From assembly GCF_005845215.1 (NCBI RefSeq), contig NZ_SPHO01000020.1, positions 57,016 to 121,015 of the forward strand: a DNA stretch of 64,000 nt, given 5' to 3'. The position numbers were made by a program, and so were the translations under genes. A model generated the notes under the pieces. That model saw only the letters and a program-made list of their open reading frames with translations. It did not search any database and had not been told where the DNA came from. Source of the stretch: Clostridium sp. 1001271st1 H5 (GTDB taxonomy: Bacteria > Bacillota > Clostridia > Lachnospirales > Lachnospiraceae). Below are positions 16,638-26,035 of this stretch, piece by piece; the stretch's first letter is position 1; the number at the start of each line of letters is the position of its first letter.

Positions 16638-18077
16638 ATGGCAGACAACAAGAAAATGGTAGAGGCCATCACATCCATGGATGAGGATTTCGCCCAGTGG
16701 TATACGGATGTGGTAAAGAAGGCGGAGCTGTGCGATTATGCCAGCGTCAAGGGATGCATGGTGATTAAGCCGGCCGGCTACGCAATCTGGGAGAACATCC
16801 AGAAGGAGATGGACAGAAGGTTTAAGGAGACAGGGGTGCAGAATGTCTACATGCCTATCTTCATACCCGAGAGCCTGTTGGAGAAGGAAAAGGACCATGT
16901 GGAGGGATTTGCCCCTGAGGTGGCGTGGGTAACCCATGGAGGACTGGAGGAACTGCAGGAGCGCATGTGCGTCCGGCCTACTTCTGAGACACTGTTCTGC
17001 GATTTTTATGCAAAGGACATCCACTCCTACCGCGACCTTCCCAGGGTCTATAACCAGTGGTGTTCGGTTGTGCGCTGGGAGAAGACCACGCGTCCCTTCC
17101 TCCGCTCCAGGGAATTCCTGTGGCAGGAAGGTCATACAGCCCATGCATCAGCTGAGGAAGCTGAGGCCAGGACAATCCAGATGCTGAACCTGTACGCTGA
17201 CTTCTGCGAGGAAGTGCTGGCCATTCCTGTTATCAAGGGCCAGAAGACGGATAAGGAAAAGTTTGCCGGAGCAGAGGCAACCTACACCATCGAATCCCTG
17301 ATGCACGACGGAAAGGCCCTGCAGTCAGGTACCAGCCATAACTTCGGAGACGGGTTTGCAAAGGCATTTGACATCCAGTTTACGGACAAGGACAATACAT
17401 TAAAGTATGTACACCAGACTTCCTGGGGCGTGAGCACCCGTATCATCGGCGCCATCATCATGGTGCACGGCGATGACAACGGCCTGGTGCTTCCTCCGAG
17501 AATCGCTCCGGTCCAGATTATGGTTGTTCCGGTGCAGCAGCAGAAGGAGGGCGTGCTGGATAAGGCATACCAGCTGAAGGAGCGTCTTACCAAGGCAGGA
17601 TTTGCCGTAAAGGTGGATGATACGGACAAGAGTCCGGGCTGGAAGTTTGCTGACTGTGAGATGCGCGGCGTACCCCTCCGCGTGGAGATAGGACCAAAGG
17701 ATATAGAGAAGAACCAGGCCGTGCTGGTGCGCAGGGATAACCATGAGAAGAGCTTTGTATCCCTGGATGAGCTGGAGTCAAGAGCAGGCGAAATGCTGGA
17801 TACCATCCATGACTCCATGCTGGAGAAGGCAAGAAAGCACAGGGATGCCCACACCTATACAGCAGCCGGATGGGATGAATTTGTGGATACCGTCAACAAT
17901 AAGCCCGGCTTTGTAAAAGCCATGTGGTGCGGCTGCCTGGAGTGCGAGGAAAAAATCAAGGAAGTGGCCGGCGCCACATCCAGATGCATCCCCTTTGAGC
18001 AGGAGAAGCTGTCCGATACATGTGTCTGCTGCGGGAAACCGGCGAAGAAAATGGTTTATTGGGGCAAGGCGTACTAG
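16638..18077 (+). CDS. proS: Prolyl-tRNA synthetase, archaeal/eukaryal type
   Basis: 479 aa class II synthetase that charges tRNA-Pro. Length and lack of the bacterial editing insertion show the archaeal-like (ProS type 3) form. Class II motifs are visible: motif 2 around RWEKTTRPFLRSREFLWQEG, and motif 3-like VLPPRIAPVQ in the second half. C-terminal zinc-binding cysteines occur as CGCLECEE and CVCCGK. Strong AAAAGGAGAAG site before the ATG. Regulated by the T-box just upstream. Confidence 0.95.
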   Translation: MADNKKMVEAITSMDEDFAQWYTDVVKKAELCDYASVKGCMVIKPAGYAIWENIQKEMDRRFKETGVQNVYMPIFIPESLLEKEKDHVEGFAPEVAWVTHGGLEELQERMCVRPTSETLFCDFYAKDIHSYRDLPRVYNQWCSVVRWEKTTRPFLRSREFLWQEGHTAHASAEEAEARTIQMLNLYADFCEEVLAIPVIKGQKTDKEKFAGAEATYTIESLMHDGKALQSGTSHNFGDGFAKAFDIQFTDKDNTLKYVHQTSWGVSTRIIGAIIMVHGDDNGLVLPPRIAPVQIMVVPVQQQKEGVLDKAYQLKERLTKAGFAVKVDDTDKSPGWKFADCEMRGVPLRVEIGPKDIEKNQAVLVRRDNHEKSFVSLDELESRAGEMLDTIHDSMLEKARKHRDAHTYTAAGWDEFVDTVNNKPGFVKAMWCGCLECEEKIKEVAGATSRCIPFEQEKLSDTCVCCGKPAKKMVYWGKAY

Positions 18078-18101
18078 GGTTGTATATAAAAATATATATG
18101 G

Positions 18102-18142
18102 AAATGGCAGATGCAGGATTAGACCTGTATCTGCCATTTATT
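18102..18142. terminator. Bidirectional terminator, proS / amino-acid permease
   Basis: A 16-bp stem: AAATGGCAGATGCAGG (18102-18117) with CCTGTATCTGCCATTT (18124-18139), one G.U pair. A/T on both sides allows use by proS (plus) and the permease operon (minus). Confidence 0.8.
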
Positions 18143-19464
18143 TACTGGGAAAAGCTGCAGCTTGCTGTATTTGCTTCCTCGTTGGCTGCGTTGGCCTTCT
18201 TGCGGTTCTTCATGTAAAAATAAAGCGGAGCCACTACAACCATTGCGCCAAGTCCGGCCACAAGCTTTGGTAATTCCGTGTTAATCAAAAGCCAGATGCT
18301 GGCAATGACTGCCACGGCAGGAATCACGTTTCCAAAAGGAACCCTGAAATTTGCTTTCATCTCTGGATGGTTTTTCCGCAGAAAGATGACGGCCAGGCAT
18401 GTGGGGATGTACTGGCTGAACCGGCTGACCACGCTAATCATTGCCAGTTCGGTAAAGCTGCCGCTCAGGGACAGGAGAATGGCCAGCACTCCGGTTACAA
18501 CCACTGAAACATAGGGTACGTTATGACGGTTCCGCTTTGTAATGGATTCCGGTAAAAGCCCGTCCTCGGCAAGGGCCTGGGCACATCTTGGGGTATTAAA
18601 GGAAGAACCGATGTTAATTCCGGCAATGGAAACAAGGGTACCGACGGTTACTAAAAGAGCGCCTTTATTTCCAAGGATAATTCCCATTGCATCCGCTACC
18701 GGGGTAGAGGTGCCGGATAGATTTTCTCCCAGCGTTCCAATACAGATAAACTGTATAAGGAAATAAACAATTGAAACAACGGACATGGATAAAATCAATG
18801 CTTTCGGCACATTTTTGGCAGGATTCTCCATGTCCCCCGCTGCAAGACCTGTATTTTCAAATCCTGTAAAAGCATAGAACACAGTGATAATGGTTGCGGA
18901 GACCCCTGCGGAGCCAAGGCCGGCCGGGAACAGCGGCGTAAAATTAGAGCCTTTGATGAAGAAAATACCCACTGTGACGCAGAGAACAAGGGGAACCAGT
19001 TTGGCTACTGTGGATATATTGTTCAGGTAGGCCATGATATTAATTCCGAACAGATTGATGATACTCAGGACTGCAATGATGCTGACAGCGGTCATCTTCT
19101 GGACAGCGGGATTTGCAAACAATGGGAACACTGCTGAAAGCGCAGTGGAAAATCCAACGGCCATGGTTGCCCATGCAATGATGCTTACAATCCATTTCAT
19201 AATCCCCACTTCATAACCGGCAAAGGAGCCAAAGGTTTTCTGGGCATACAGATAAGGGCCGCCGGAACGCTCGAACATGCTTCCGCATTCAGCAAAACAC
19301 AGTGCTATGGACATCACCAGGACAAGAACAAAAGCATAGGCAAGGAGACTCCCGGCTCCCATTGTTTTATAGGCATTTCCCGGCAGCAGGAAGATGCCGC
19401 TTCCGATTACCATATTGATTCCGTAGAGGATGACTGTCCCCAGACTCCATTTTTTTTCTTTCAT
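18142..19464 (-). CDS. APC-superfamily amino-acid permease
   Basis: 440 aa, 12 membrane segments. The amino acid-polyamine-organocation signature GINMVIGSGIFLLPG is in the first segment, FAECGSMFERSGGPYLYAQ after segment 2, and FYAFTGFENTGLAAGDMENP in segment 6. It takes up or exchanges an amino acid; the specificity is not readable. Its start overlaps the end of the M20 amidohydrolase by four bases (ATGA type), with GAAGGAGG ahead, so the two are translated together: hydrolysis of an N-acyl amino acid or peptide conjugate and transport of a partner molecule is a reasonable inference. Confidence 0.9.
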   Translation of the reverse strand: MKEKKWSLGTVILYGINMVIGSGIFLLPGNAYKTMGAGSLLAYAFVLVLVMSIALCFAECGSMFERSGGPYLYAQKTFGSFAGYEVGIMKWIVSIIAWATMAVGFSTALSAVFPLFANPAVQKMTAVSIIAVLSIINLFGINIMAYLNNISTVAKLVPLVLCVTVGIFFIKGSNFTPLFPAGLGSAGVSATIITVFYAFTGFENTGLAAGDMENPAKNVPKALILSMSVVSIVYFLIQFICIGTLGENLSGTSTPVADAMGIILGNKGALLVTVGTLVSIAGINIGSSFNTPRCAQALAEDGLLPESITKRNRHNVPYVSVVVTGVLAILLSLSGSFTELAMISVVSRFSQYIPTCLAVIFLRKNHPEMKANFRVPFGNVIPAVAVIASIWLLINTELPKLVAGLGAMVVVAPLYFYMKNRKKANAANEEANTASCSFSQ

Positions 19465-20654
19465 GATTTATTTCCTCCTTCGCATAAACGGTCTAAAACG
19501 TATTGGGTGAGTACGGCTACGCCGGCGGCTATACATGTTTCATCAAAAATGTTTGAGGCGTTATGAAGGCCCAGACGGCTCCCGGGGTTATCATTGGCAG
19601 TACCCAGGAAAAACTGTGCGCCTTTGCTGTATTCCAAAAAGACTGAGAAATCGTCGGAGCCAGGGCTTGGAAATTCAAATTCCACTACCTTGTCTTCACC
19701 GAGCACTGTGTGGGCCGCATGGATGATATCGTCCACCACCTCCCCGTCATTGTACAGCGGCGGCAGGCTTCCCATTATTTCCACTTCTCCTTCCGCCCGC
19801 ATGCCCTCGCAGACAGAATGGGTAATACGGCGTATGGCCTCGATATTTTGTTCCCTGCATTCCGGATAAAAGGTCCGAAGTGTTCCCAGTATGGTTACCT
19901 GGTCCGGTATGGCGTTGGAAGCCTGTCCGCCGTGAATGCTGCCAAATGTCAGGACAGTGGGTTTTACGGCCTGATTTTCCCTGGTTATGATTGCCTGGAG
20001 CTGTGTCAGCAGGAATGCCGCTGTCATTATCGGGTCCACGCAGCGGTAGGGATGGGCGCCGTGACCGCCCTTTCCGCGGATTGTTATTTTCAGATGTTCC
20101 ACGCCAGCCTCCATGGGGCCCTTTCTCAGGCAGATGCTTCCGGCCGGTGTGTCGGGATGGGTATGGAGCCCTACCACAATATCATTTGGGGGTGTCAGGT
20201 CCATCAGTCCTGCCTTTATCATGGCTTGTGCGCCGTCGCATGGTTCTTCTGCGGGCTGGAATACGATTCTGACATTGCCGGCAAGGCTGTCTTTTCTTTC
20301 CTGCAAAAGTTTGGCGCAGTACAGCGCTATGATTGCGTGGATGTCATGACCGCAGGCATGGCTGATTCCATCCATTTCCGAGGCAAAGGAAAGACCGGTA
20401 GCTTCCTGGATAGGCAGCGCATCTATATCGTGGCGGATACAGATTGTTTTGCCGGGCCGCTCACCACGGATAATTGCGGAAACGCCGGTGGGCATTTGGA
20501 GCGGTTCCAGTTCAATGCCGGAATTCAGCAGCTCTTTCTTTAAGAACTCTGTTGTGTGAAATTCCTGATAGCTGAGTTCCGGATTCTGATGAAGCAGACG
20601 TCTCTGTGCAATCATGGTTTCTTCCAGCTTTTTAATTTCGTCGATTAGTTCCAT
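19461..20654 (-). CDS. M20-family amidohydrolase (hippurate / N-acyl-amino-acid type)
   Basis: 397 aa di-zinc amidohydrolase of the M20D group, which cleave N-acyl amino acids. Metal ligands can be seen: SHACGHDIHAIIALY (first His and Asp), FQPAEEPCDGAQ (Glu pair), VVGLHTHPDTPAG, and a C-terminal PSPGSDDFSVFL; GKGGHGAHPY marks the lid/dimerisation domain. Start at 20654 (MELIDEIKKL) with AAGGAGGAT ahead, not at the further in-frame codon 20702. First gene of the two-gene operon with the permease. A two-component system follows upstream on the same strand. Confidence 0.9.
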   Translation of the reverse strand: MELIDEIKKLEETMIAQRRLLHQNPELSYQEFHTTEFLKKELLNSGIELEPLQMPTGVSAIIRGERPGKTICIRHDIDALPIQEATGLSFASEMDGISHACGHDIHAIIALYCAKLLQERKDSLAGNVRIVFQPAEEPCDGAQAMIKAGLMDLTPPNDIVVGLHTHPDTPAGSICLRKGPMEAGVEHLKITIRGKGGHGAHPYRCVDPIMTAAFLLTQLQAIITRENQAVKPTVLTFGSIHGGQASNAIPDQVTILGTLRTFYPECREQNIEAIRRITHSVCEGMRAEGEVEIMGSLPPLYNDGEVVDDIIHAAHTVLGEDKVVEFEFPSPGSDDFSVFLEYSKGAQFFLGTANDNPGSRLGLHNASNIFDETCIAAGVAVLTQYVLDRLCEGGNKS

Positions 20655-20751
20655 TTTATCCTCCTTAAAACGCTCTTTGTTACAACTTGAACTCTTTAGC
20701 AAAAGTATACTGTTATCGTCAGGTCAAGTCTATTTTTTCTCATTTTTCTTA

Positions 20752-20806
20752 CAAAAAAGCAGGGGTTGCCAGTAAATGTCCTTTCGGACCACTGACAACC
20801 CCTGCT
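20752..20806 (-). terminator. Terminator of the two-component operon
   Basis: A 16-bp near-perfect stem (20758-20773 with 20791-20806; AGCAGGGGTTG pairs with CAACCCCTGCT), followed on the minus strand by TTTTTTG. Confidence 0.85.
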
Positions 20807-20819
20807 CAAATCCGCCGGA

Positions 20820-21428
20820 TTACCGTTTCAGAAAATACACCAGCTTTGGCCTGCCCATTCTGCCGTAGCTGTTCTGCACATCCACCTGTCCCTCCTTTTG
20901 CATGTACTGGAGATAGCGGTACAAGGTTTTCTTTTTGATACCCGTGATTTCCTCAAGCTCTTCAATCTCTTTGTATTCTTTTAATTCCCTCATTGCATCT
21001 TCCAGTTTTTTCAGCGTTACTGACCCAATTCCCTTTTCCGTATTATCGTAGTACTGGCTTTTCTCAGCATAGCTTAAATGGACTTTGATTCTGGCAATCA
21101 GGTCAACGGCCTTAATGGGTTTCAGGGCGTAGTCGTCAGCCCCTGCCTCCATGAATCTTTCCGCCACGAATTCCCGTTCTTCAATGGTCAGGACAATAAT
21201 GGGAAGATGGGGAAGTAGTTTCCTTATGGTTTTTACCGCCGTGATGCCGTCCATATCCGGCATATGGTAATCCACAATGACAAGATCGATGGCGGATGTC
21301 CGGAGGAATTTTTGGGCCTGCACGGAATTTTCGGCAAGCAGAGGACGCCATTTCTGAAACTTGCAAATCTGTTCCATGGTATAGAGAATATCTTTGTTAT
21401 CATCCCATATCAGTATTGTTTTCGCCAT
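20820..21428 (-). CDS. Response regulator with a C-terminal winged-helix domain
   Basis: 202 aa. Receiver domain at residues 1-120: acidic pair WDDN, phospho-acceptor Asp in VIVDYHMPDMDG, conserved Lys in ALKPIKA. The output part (about 140-202), EEITGIKKKTLYRYLQYM with an RPKLVYF end, looks like a small winged helix-turn-helix, CitB-like in layout. Start ATG 21428 has AAGGAGG inside the kinase gene and overlaps it by 29 bases, so both are co-translated. Targets unknown; the adjacent amidohydrolase/permease operon is the nearest candidate. Confidence 0.9.
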   Translation of the reverse strand: MAKTILIWDDNKDILYTMEQICKFQKWRPLLAENSVQAQKFLRTSAIDLVIVDYHMPDMDGITAVKTIRKLLPHLPIIVLTIEEREFVAERFMEAGADDYALKPIKAVDLIARIKVHLSYAEKSQYYDNTEKGIGSVTLKKLEDAMRELKEYKEIEELEEITGIKKKTLYRYLQYMQKEGQVDVQNSYGRMGRPKLVYFLKR

Positions 21429-22812
21429 GCAAAGCAGCCTCCTTCATCCATATTTCAAAGTTGGTGTACTGTCCTTCTCCGCTCTGAATCTTTATGTCCC
21501 CTCCATGATTTTCAATTACCTGTTTTACAAAATCAAGACCAATTCCGGTGGAACCGGCTGCCGAATATCCCTTTTGCCAGATTTTCTCCTGGATTGCTTC
21601 CGGTATTCCGTTTCCATTATCCCAAATACGGATAATGACGGTCCCCTGTAATTCCCTGACCGAAATATCAATCAGGCCGTCCGGTTTTTCCTCGACAGCC
21701 CGGTATGCATTCTGGATGATGTTAATCACTGCCCGGGAAAAACGGATTCGGTTAACCTGAAGCAGGGCGCTTTTGGCATGGTTCCGGTATTTGATAATAT
21801 TTCCCGGTATGCCGGCCTGAGCCTGGGCCAGTATGGTGCGGAACAGCTCGTCTGTCTGGCATAGCTCCCTGTGTTCTTCATAGAGAATATCTGAAATCAT
21901 CCCGCTCATCCCTTCGGCGGATGCACTGATTCTTCCCAGATATTCCCGTATCTGATGGTCGGATTCCATCATTTCCGAGAGACTAATCAGGCCCTGCATG
22001 GCGGTGAGCGGAGATTTTAAATCATGCACCAGGCTCTGGACCTCGCTGGCGCTTCTGAGTTTCAGTGCGTCAATCTGGGCCTGATACAGCTGTTCCGTCA
22101 TCTGTTTGTTCTGTTCCGTCATTGTTTTTAAACGGTGCTCTTTATAAAGAAGCCGTATTTGGATAAGCAGTGCAAACAAAAAGGAACAGCCCAGGGCGGC
22201 GGCATAAAAGCTGAGCGTCCATCCGTCTCCGTGTCTAACAGCGGTTTCTTTTATCAGGGACGACAGATTTCCGCGTCCAAAGCCGTATTTGCTGATAACA
22301 GGAATTTCATCCAGCCATTGGAAACAGAGCTGCATGGATATCAGCACAAAGATTTTATTGGAGAGAGGGATGGAAAATAAATTTAGGTACGTAAGCGCGA
22401 ACACAGACAGAATCATGATGTGCGCTGTCAGTCCGAAATCGAACCGGATTCCGTGGATGAAGTAAATGCCCCTGTAAACAAGAAACAGCACCAGGTAGGT
22501 AAGCAGAAAATTAAAAATTAAGAACCGTTTCCCGCGGTATATCATGCGGATGGATTCACTCATCAGAAAAGCCCCCATATATTGGGGAATCGCCCTGATG
22601 CAATTCATCAGCACCATCTGCGCTGCGGATATCATGAGATAATATGTATTTCCTGTTTTCACATAAACATCCAATGCGCTTTCGATTGAGAAGCTTGTGG
22701 TTTTCAGGATTCCCGGCAGCGCAATGCCAAGGGCAGCCAGACACAGGCCCTGGAGCAGTTTGGTTTTGTCATATTCTGTTTGCAGGCTTATGTTAACGGT
22801 CTTGCAGTTCAT
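21400..22812 (-). CDS. Membrane sensor histidine kinase
   Basis: 470 aa. The N-terminal half has seven or eight hydrophobic segments without an obvious extracellular domain. A short coiled coil (LYKEHRLKTMTEQNKQMTEQ) leads to the H-box VHDLKSPLTAMQGL with the phosphorylated His, and a HATPase domain: N box IIQNAYRAVEEK, G boxes WDNGNGIPE and GSTGIGLDFV. Start placed at 22812 (MNCKTVN), eight bases after GGAGGA; the longer frame to 22851 has no ribosome site. Partner is the overlapping response regulator. Confidence 0.88.
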   Translation of the reverse strand: MNCKTVNISLQTEYDKTKLLQGLCLAALGIALPGILKTTSFSIESALDVYVKTGNTYYLMISAAQMVLMNCIRAIPQYMGAFLMSESIRMIYRGKRFLIFNFLLTYLVLFLVYRGIYFIHGIRFDFGLTAHIMILSVFALTYLNLFSIPLSNKIFVLISMQLCFQWLDEIPVISKYGFGRGNLSSLIKETAVRHGDGWTLSFYAAALGCSFLFALLIQIRLLYKEHRLKTMTEQNKQMTEQLYQAQIDALKLRSASEVQSLVHDLKSPLTAMQGLISLSEMMESDHQIREYLGRISASAEGMSGMISDILYEEHRELCQTDELFRTILAQAQAGIPGNIIKYRNHAKSALLQVNRIRFSRAVINIIQNAYRAVEEKPDGLIDISVRELQGTVIIRIWDNGNGIPEAIQEKIWQKGYSAAGSTGIGLDFVKQVIENHGGDIKIQSGEGQYTNFEIWMKEAALHGENNTDMG

Positions 22813-23105
22813 CCGCAGTTCCTCCGCTGGTTCGTACCGCATCCATTTCATAGAATGTTGTCTGATGATACGTTAATACAATTATAGCATTTCGGGAATG
22901 GAAAACAAGCCGTTTTCCCTGTACAAAACAATCACGCGGCATAGGCAGCGGCCCGTAATTATAGTTTTGAAACAGTATAAGGAGAAATGGACCGTTTAGG
23001 GGTATGCAGTTAAAATATCTCTGGAAAAAGGCCGGAAGAACTGATAAAATAAGACCGTGGCAATGTAAATCATAAAATATTTAAAGTATGAGGAAGCAGA
23101 CAGAC

Positions 23106-24395
23106 ATGGAAATCAGAATTCCTGCTCCGGCAGAGGAGATTATAAATAGACTGTACGAACATGGATACGAGGCGTATGTGGTGGGCGGATGCGTCAGGGA
23201 TATGCTTTTGGGCAGGGAGCCGGGGGACTGGGATATCACCACCAGCGCCCTGCCCCGGCAGGTAAAGGAGGTATTCCGGCGCACCGTGGATACCGGCATA
23301 CAGCACGGAACCGTGACCGTGATGATGGGAAAGGAAGGGTATGAGGTAACGACTTACCGCGTTGACGGGGAGTACTCTGACGGACGCCATCCTGACAGTG
23401 TGGAGTTTACGCCGGATTTGGCGGAGGATTTAAAGCGCCGGGATTTTACCATCAATGCCATGGCCTATAACAGCCGCAGGGGATTTGTGGATGAATTCGG
23501 CGGTGCGGATGACCTGGAAAAGGGCGTTATCCGGTGCGTAGGTGAACCGATGGACCGCTTTACGGAGGATGCCCTGAGAATACTGCGGGCCATCCGTTTT
23601 TCTGCCCAGCTGGGTTTTTCCATAGAAGAACACACCTTTGAAGCTATCAAGGTAATTGCGCCTAATATGGTCCATGTGAGCAAGGAACGGATACAGGTGG
23701 AGCTGACCAAGCTTTTATTGAGTTCCCATCCGGATTATATCTCGCTGGTGTATGAGACTGGAATCAGTCCCTTTGTGTCAGAGGGATTTCACAGGGCCGG
23801 TGTCATGGAATCAGGGGATTGGGCGGTGCCGCCTGTTCCGTCCGGGGTTCCGGCGGTAAAGCATATGCGGTGGGCAGCCTTTCTGAGGGAGTGCAGCGCT
23901 TCCCAGGCAGCGGGTATATTGAAGGATTTAAAGCTGGACAATGATACCATCTGCAAGGTGAGAACTTTGGTGGAGTGGCAGGGGAAGAGGGTAGGCTATA
24001 AGGAGGTTATGGAAGATGAAGGGGGAGAATCAGGAAAAAAATCATCCGGGGACGCGCCTGTAAAACCATCCAAGGCATTAATCCGCTGGGCCATGAGCCA
24101 GATGGAGCCGGAGCTGTTTGATGATTTGCTCACTCTTAAAATATGCCTTTCTGAGGCAGAATCCAATGACAGGGAAGTGGAATGGCTGCGCCAGGTCCGG
24201 GAATTGACAGAGGAAATCCGAAGGGACGGGGACTGCATCAGCCTTAAGACCCTGGCTGTGTCCGGCCATGACATCATGGAGGCAGGGGTGAAGCCGGGCA
24301 GGGAGGTGGGCAGTACGCTGTCACGGTTTTTGGATATGGTACTGGAGGAACCGAAGAGGAATACGAAGGAGTATCTTCTTTCCCTTTTAGAGTGA
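23106..24395 (+). CDS. cca: CCA-adding tRNA nucleotidyltransferase
   Basis: 429 aa class II nucleotidyltransferase that builds or repairs the tRNA 3' CCA end. Catalytic head: YVVGGCVRDMLLGREPGDWD, with the two metal-binding Asp in GDWDITTS; RRDFTINAMAYN, the DLEKGVIRCVG motif and the ERxxxEL-like helix KERIQVELTKLLL follow. GAGGAAG lies nine bases before ATG 23106; ATG 23088 is an in-frame alternative. The long C-terminal body includes a hydrophilic insertion (EDEGGESGKKSSGD). A terminator follows. Confidence 0.92.
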   Translation: MEIRIPAPAEEIINRLYEHGYEAYVVGGCVRDMLLGREPGDWDITTSALPRQVKEVFRRTVDTGIQHGTVTVMMGKEGYEVTTYRVDGEYSDGRHPDSVEFTPDLAEDLKRRDFTINAMAYNSRRGFVDEFGGADDLEKGVIRCVGEPMDRFTEDALRILRAIRFSAQLGFSIEEHTFEAIKVIAPNMVHVSKERIQVELTKLLLSSHPDYISLVYETGISPFVSEGFHRAGVMESGDWAVPPVPSGVPAVKHMRWAAFLRECSASQAAGILKDLKLDNDTICKVRTLVEWQGKRVGYKEVMEDEGGESGKKSSGDAPVKPSKALIRWAMSQMEPELFDDLLTLKICLSEAESNDREVEWLRQVRELTEEIRRDGDCISLKTLAVSGHDIMEAGVKPGREVGSTLSRFLDMVLEEPKRNTKEYLLSLLE

Positions 24396-24417
24396 GCAGG
24401 CGGAGAGATACGTATCA

Positions 24418-24445
24418 GGGAAGGAGCGCCTGCTCCTTCCCCTTC
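24418..24445 (+). terminator. Terminator after cca
   Basis: GGAAGGAGC-gcct-GCTCCTTCC, 9-bp stem, then CCTTCTTGT. The remaining 280 bases before ridA hold a promoter (24599-24627) and a GGGGAA/TTCCCC hairpin near 24676-24708, and no convincing gene. Confidence 0.65.
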
Positions 24446-24598
24446 TTGTATTCCCGCATCATTTCGCATACAGCCATCAGCAGGATGGCATCCTGGTGAC
24501 GTCCATGGCGCCGTATATTTATATTACCTTTCATTGCTGCGGGAAATGTATAAAAAGAATAGCACGGTAAAAAATACAAAGAAGAATCCAGGCCCATC

Positions 24599-24627
24599 TT
24601 GCAACATCTTCAATTATCCGATATAAT
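24599..24627 (+). promoter_or_regulatory. Candidate promoter of ridA
   Basis: TTGCAA (24599-24604), 17 bases, TATAAT (24622-24627), 100 bases upstream of the ridA start. Confidence 0.6.
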
Positions 24628-24726
24628 AAACTTTGGGGTTCGCGCATGTCGCGTGAGAATGAAAATCAATATAATGGGGAATACATATTGTACGGGCATT
24701 TCCCCTAAAAACAAGGAGGATTTAAA

Positions 24727-25095
24727 ATGAACGTAATCAGCACAGAAAAAGCACCAGGCGCAATCGGACCATACTCCCAGGGATTTGAGGTTAATGGAGT
24801 AATCTACACGTCCGGTCAGATACCGGTAAATCCGGCAGACGGCAGCGTTGCAGAGGACATTGCAGGACAGGCTGAGCAGAGCTGCAAGAACGTAGGCGCC
24901 ATCCTGGAAGCAGCAGGCAGCGGCTTTGACAAGGTATTTAAGACCACCTGCTTCCTGGCAGACATGGGCGATTTTGCTACATTTAACGAAGTATATGCCA
25001 AGTATTTCACTTCCAAACCAGCCAGAAGCTGTGTGGCAGTTAAGACCCTTCCAAAGGGCGTTCTGTGTGAAATCGAGGCAATTGCTGTTAAATAA
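24727..25095 (+). CDS. ridA: RidA-family enamine/imine deaminase
   Basis: 122 aa. Hydrolyses reactive enamines/imines such as 2-aminoacrylate made by PLP enzymes. Family features are IGPYSQGFEVNGVIYTSGQIP at the N-terminus, the substrate-binding Arg in PARSCVAVKTLPKG, and the end VLCEIEAIAVK. Typical length. Strong AAGGAGG site. It stands alone between a promoter and a terminator. Confidence 0.94.
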   Translation: MNVISTEKAPGAIGPYSQGFEVNGVIYTSGQIPVNPADGSVAEDIAGQAEQSCKNVGAILEAAGSGFDKVFKTTCFLADMGDFATFNEVYAKYFTSKPARSCVAVKTLPKGVLCEIEAIAVK

Positions 25096-25116
25096 GGATT
25101 GACCTGACATACGCAA

Positions 25117-25163
25117 TAAAAGCCGCAAATCTCTGCATTTTGCCGGGAAGAGCGGCTTTTTTG
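25117..25163 (+). terminator. Terminator after ridA
   Basis: AAAGCCGC (about 25119-25126) pairs with GCGGCTTT (25152-25159), then TTTT. The loop contains a second small complementarity. Confidence 0.8.
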
Positions 25164-25199
25164 ACCCCGTCGGCGCTCCGTAAGAGAAGGAAGAGTGGA

Positions 25200-25916
25200 A
25201 TGGATAAAAAAGCGATTCTGAAAAAAGCGGTTAAGGTACTTCTGGTATTGGGACTGGCAGGTTGTCTGGTCCTGTTCCTCGTTAACCTGTATATCATCAG
25301 GAAGGAAAAGCCGAATATCATCAGTGCAGATGATGCGGCAGCCCTTGGTGATGTGGACTGCATCATGGTGCTGGGCTGCAGCGTAAGGCCTGACGGCACG
25401 CCGTCAGGCATGCTCCGGGACAGGCTGGATAAGGGAATCCAGCTGTACGGGGATGGTGTATCAGACCGCCTTCTCATGAGCGGAGACCATGGGCGCAAGA
25501 ATTATGACGAGGTAAACCGGATGAAGCAGTACGCCATTGACGAGGGCGTTCCTTCAGGGGACATCTTTATGGACCACGCAGGTTTTTCCACCTATGAGAG
25601 CATGTACCGGGCCAGGGATATTTTCCAGGTCAAGAAAATCATCATAGTCACGCAGCGCTATCACATGTACCGCGCTCTTTATGTGGCGCAGGCCATGGGT
25701 ATGGAGGCATACGGCGTGGAATCAGAGCCAAGGCAGTATGGCGGTCAGAAGATGCGGGATTTGCGGGAGCTGCTGGCCAGGCCCAAGGATTTGCTCTACA
25801 CGATAGTGATGCCCAAGCCCACCTATCTGGGCGACGCCATACCGGTCAGCGGGGACGGTAATGTTACCAATGATAAGGAAGAAAACCGGGATAAGAATAG
25901 GTCTGGCCAGGAGTAG
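25200..25916 (+). CDS. SanA/YdcF-like DUF218 membrane-anchored protein
   Basis: 238 aa. One N-terminal membrane segment (about residues 10-32), then a DUF218 domain: DCIMVLGCSVRPDGTPSGML near residue 55, DRLLMSGDHG, and an HAGFSTYESMYRARDIF stretch. The known relatives SanA (vancomycin sensitivity) and ElyC act in envelope homeostasis. The C-terminal tail is polar (NDKEENRDKNRSGQE). Start ATG 25200 is preceded by GAAGGAAGAG; the longer frame from 25140 overlaps the ridA terminator. Confidence 0.88.
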   Translation: MDKKAILKKAVKVLLVLGLAGCLVLFLVNLYIIRKEKPNIISADDAAALGDVDCIMVLGCSVRPDGTPSGMLRDRLDKGIQLYGDGVSDRLLMSGDHGRKNYDEVNRMKQYAIDEGVPSGDIFMDHAGFSTYESMYRARDIFQVKKIIIVTQRYHMYRALYVAQAMGMEAYGVESEPRQYGGQKMRDLRELLARPKDLLYTIVMPKPTYLGDAIPVSGDGNVTNDKEENRDKNRSGQE

Positions 25917-25962
25917 GAAATATCCTGCCAGAAGCCAGATACATCCAGAGGACATGAAAATG

Positions 25963-26014
25963 CCCCTGAAAACAGCTTATGGGTATGAATCAGCTGTTTT
26001 CAGGGGTATTTTAT
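25963..26014 (+). terminator. Terminator after the DUF218 gene
   Basis: A perfect 15-bp stem, CCCCTGAAAACAGCT (25963-25977 region) with AGCTGTTTTCAGGGG (25992-26006), then TATTTTAT. It lies between convergent genes. Confidence 0.85.
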
Positions 26015-26035
26015 ATAAAAAGGAAAATAAGGAGG

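Noticed and set aside
24415..24597. 60-aa minus-strand frame after cca
   Set aside because: No ribosome site, covers the cca terminator, and no family resemblance.
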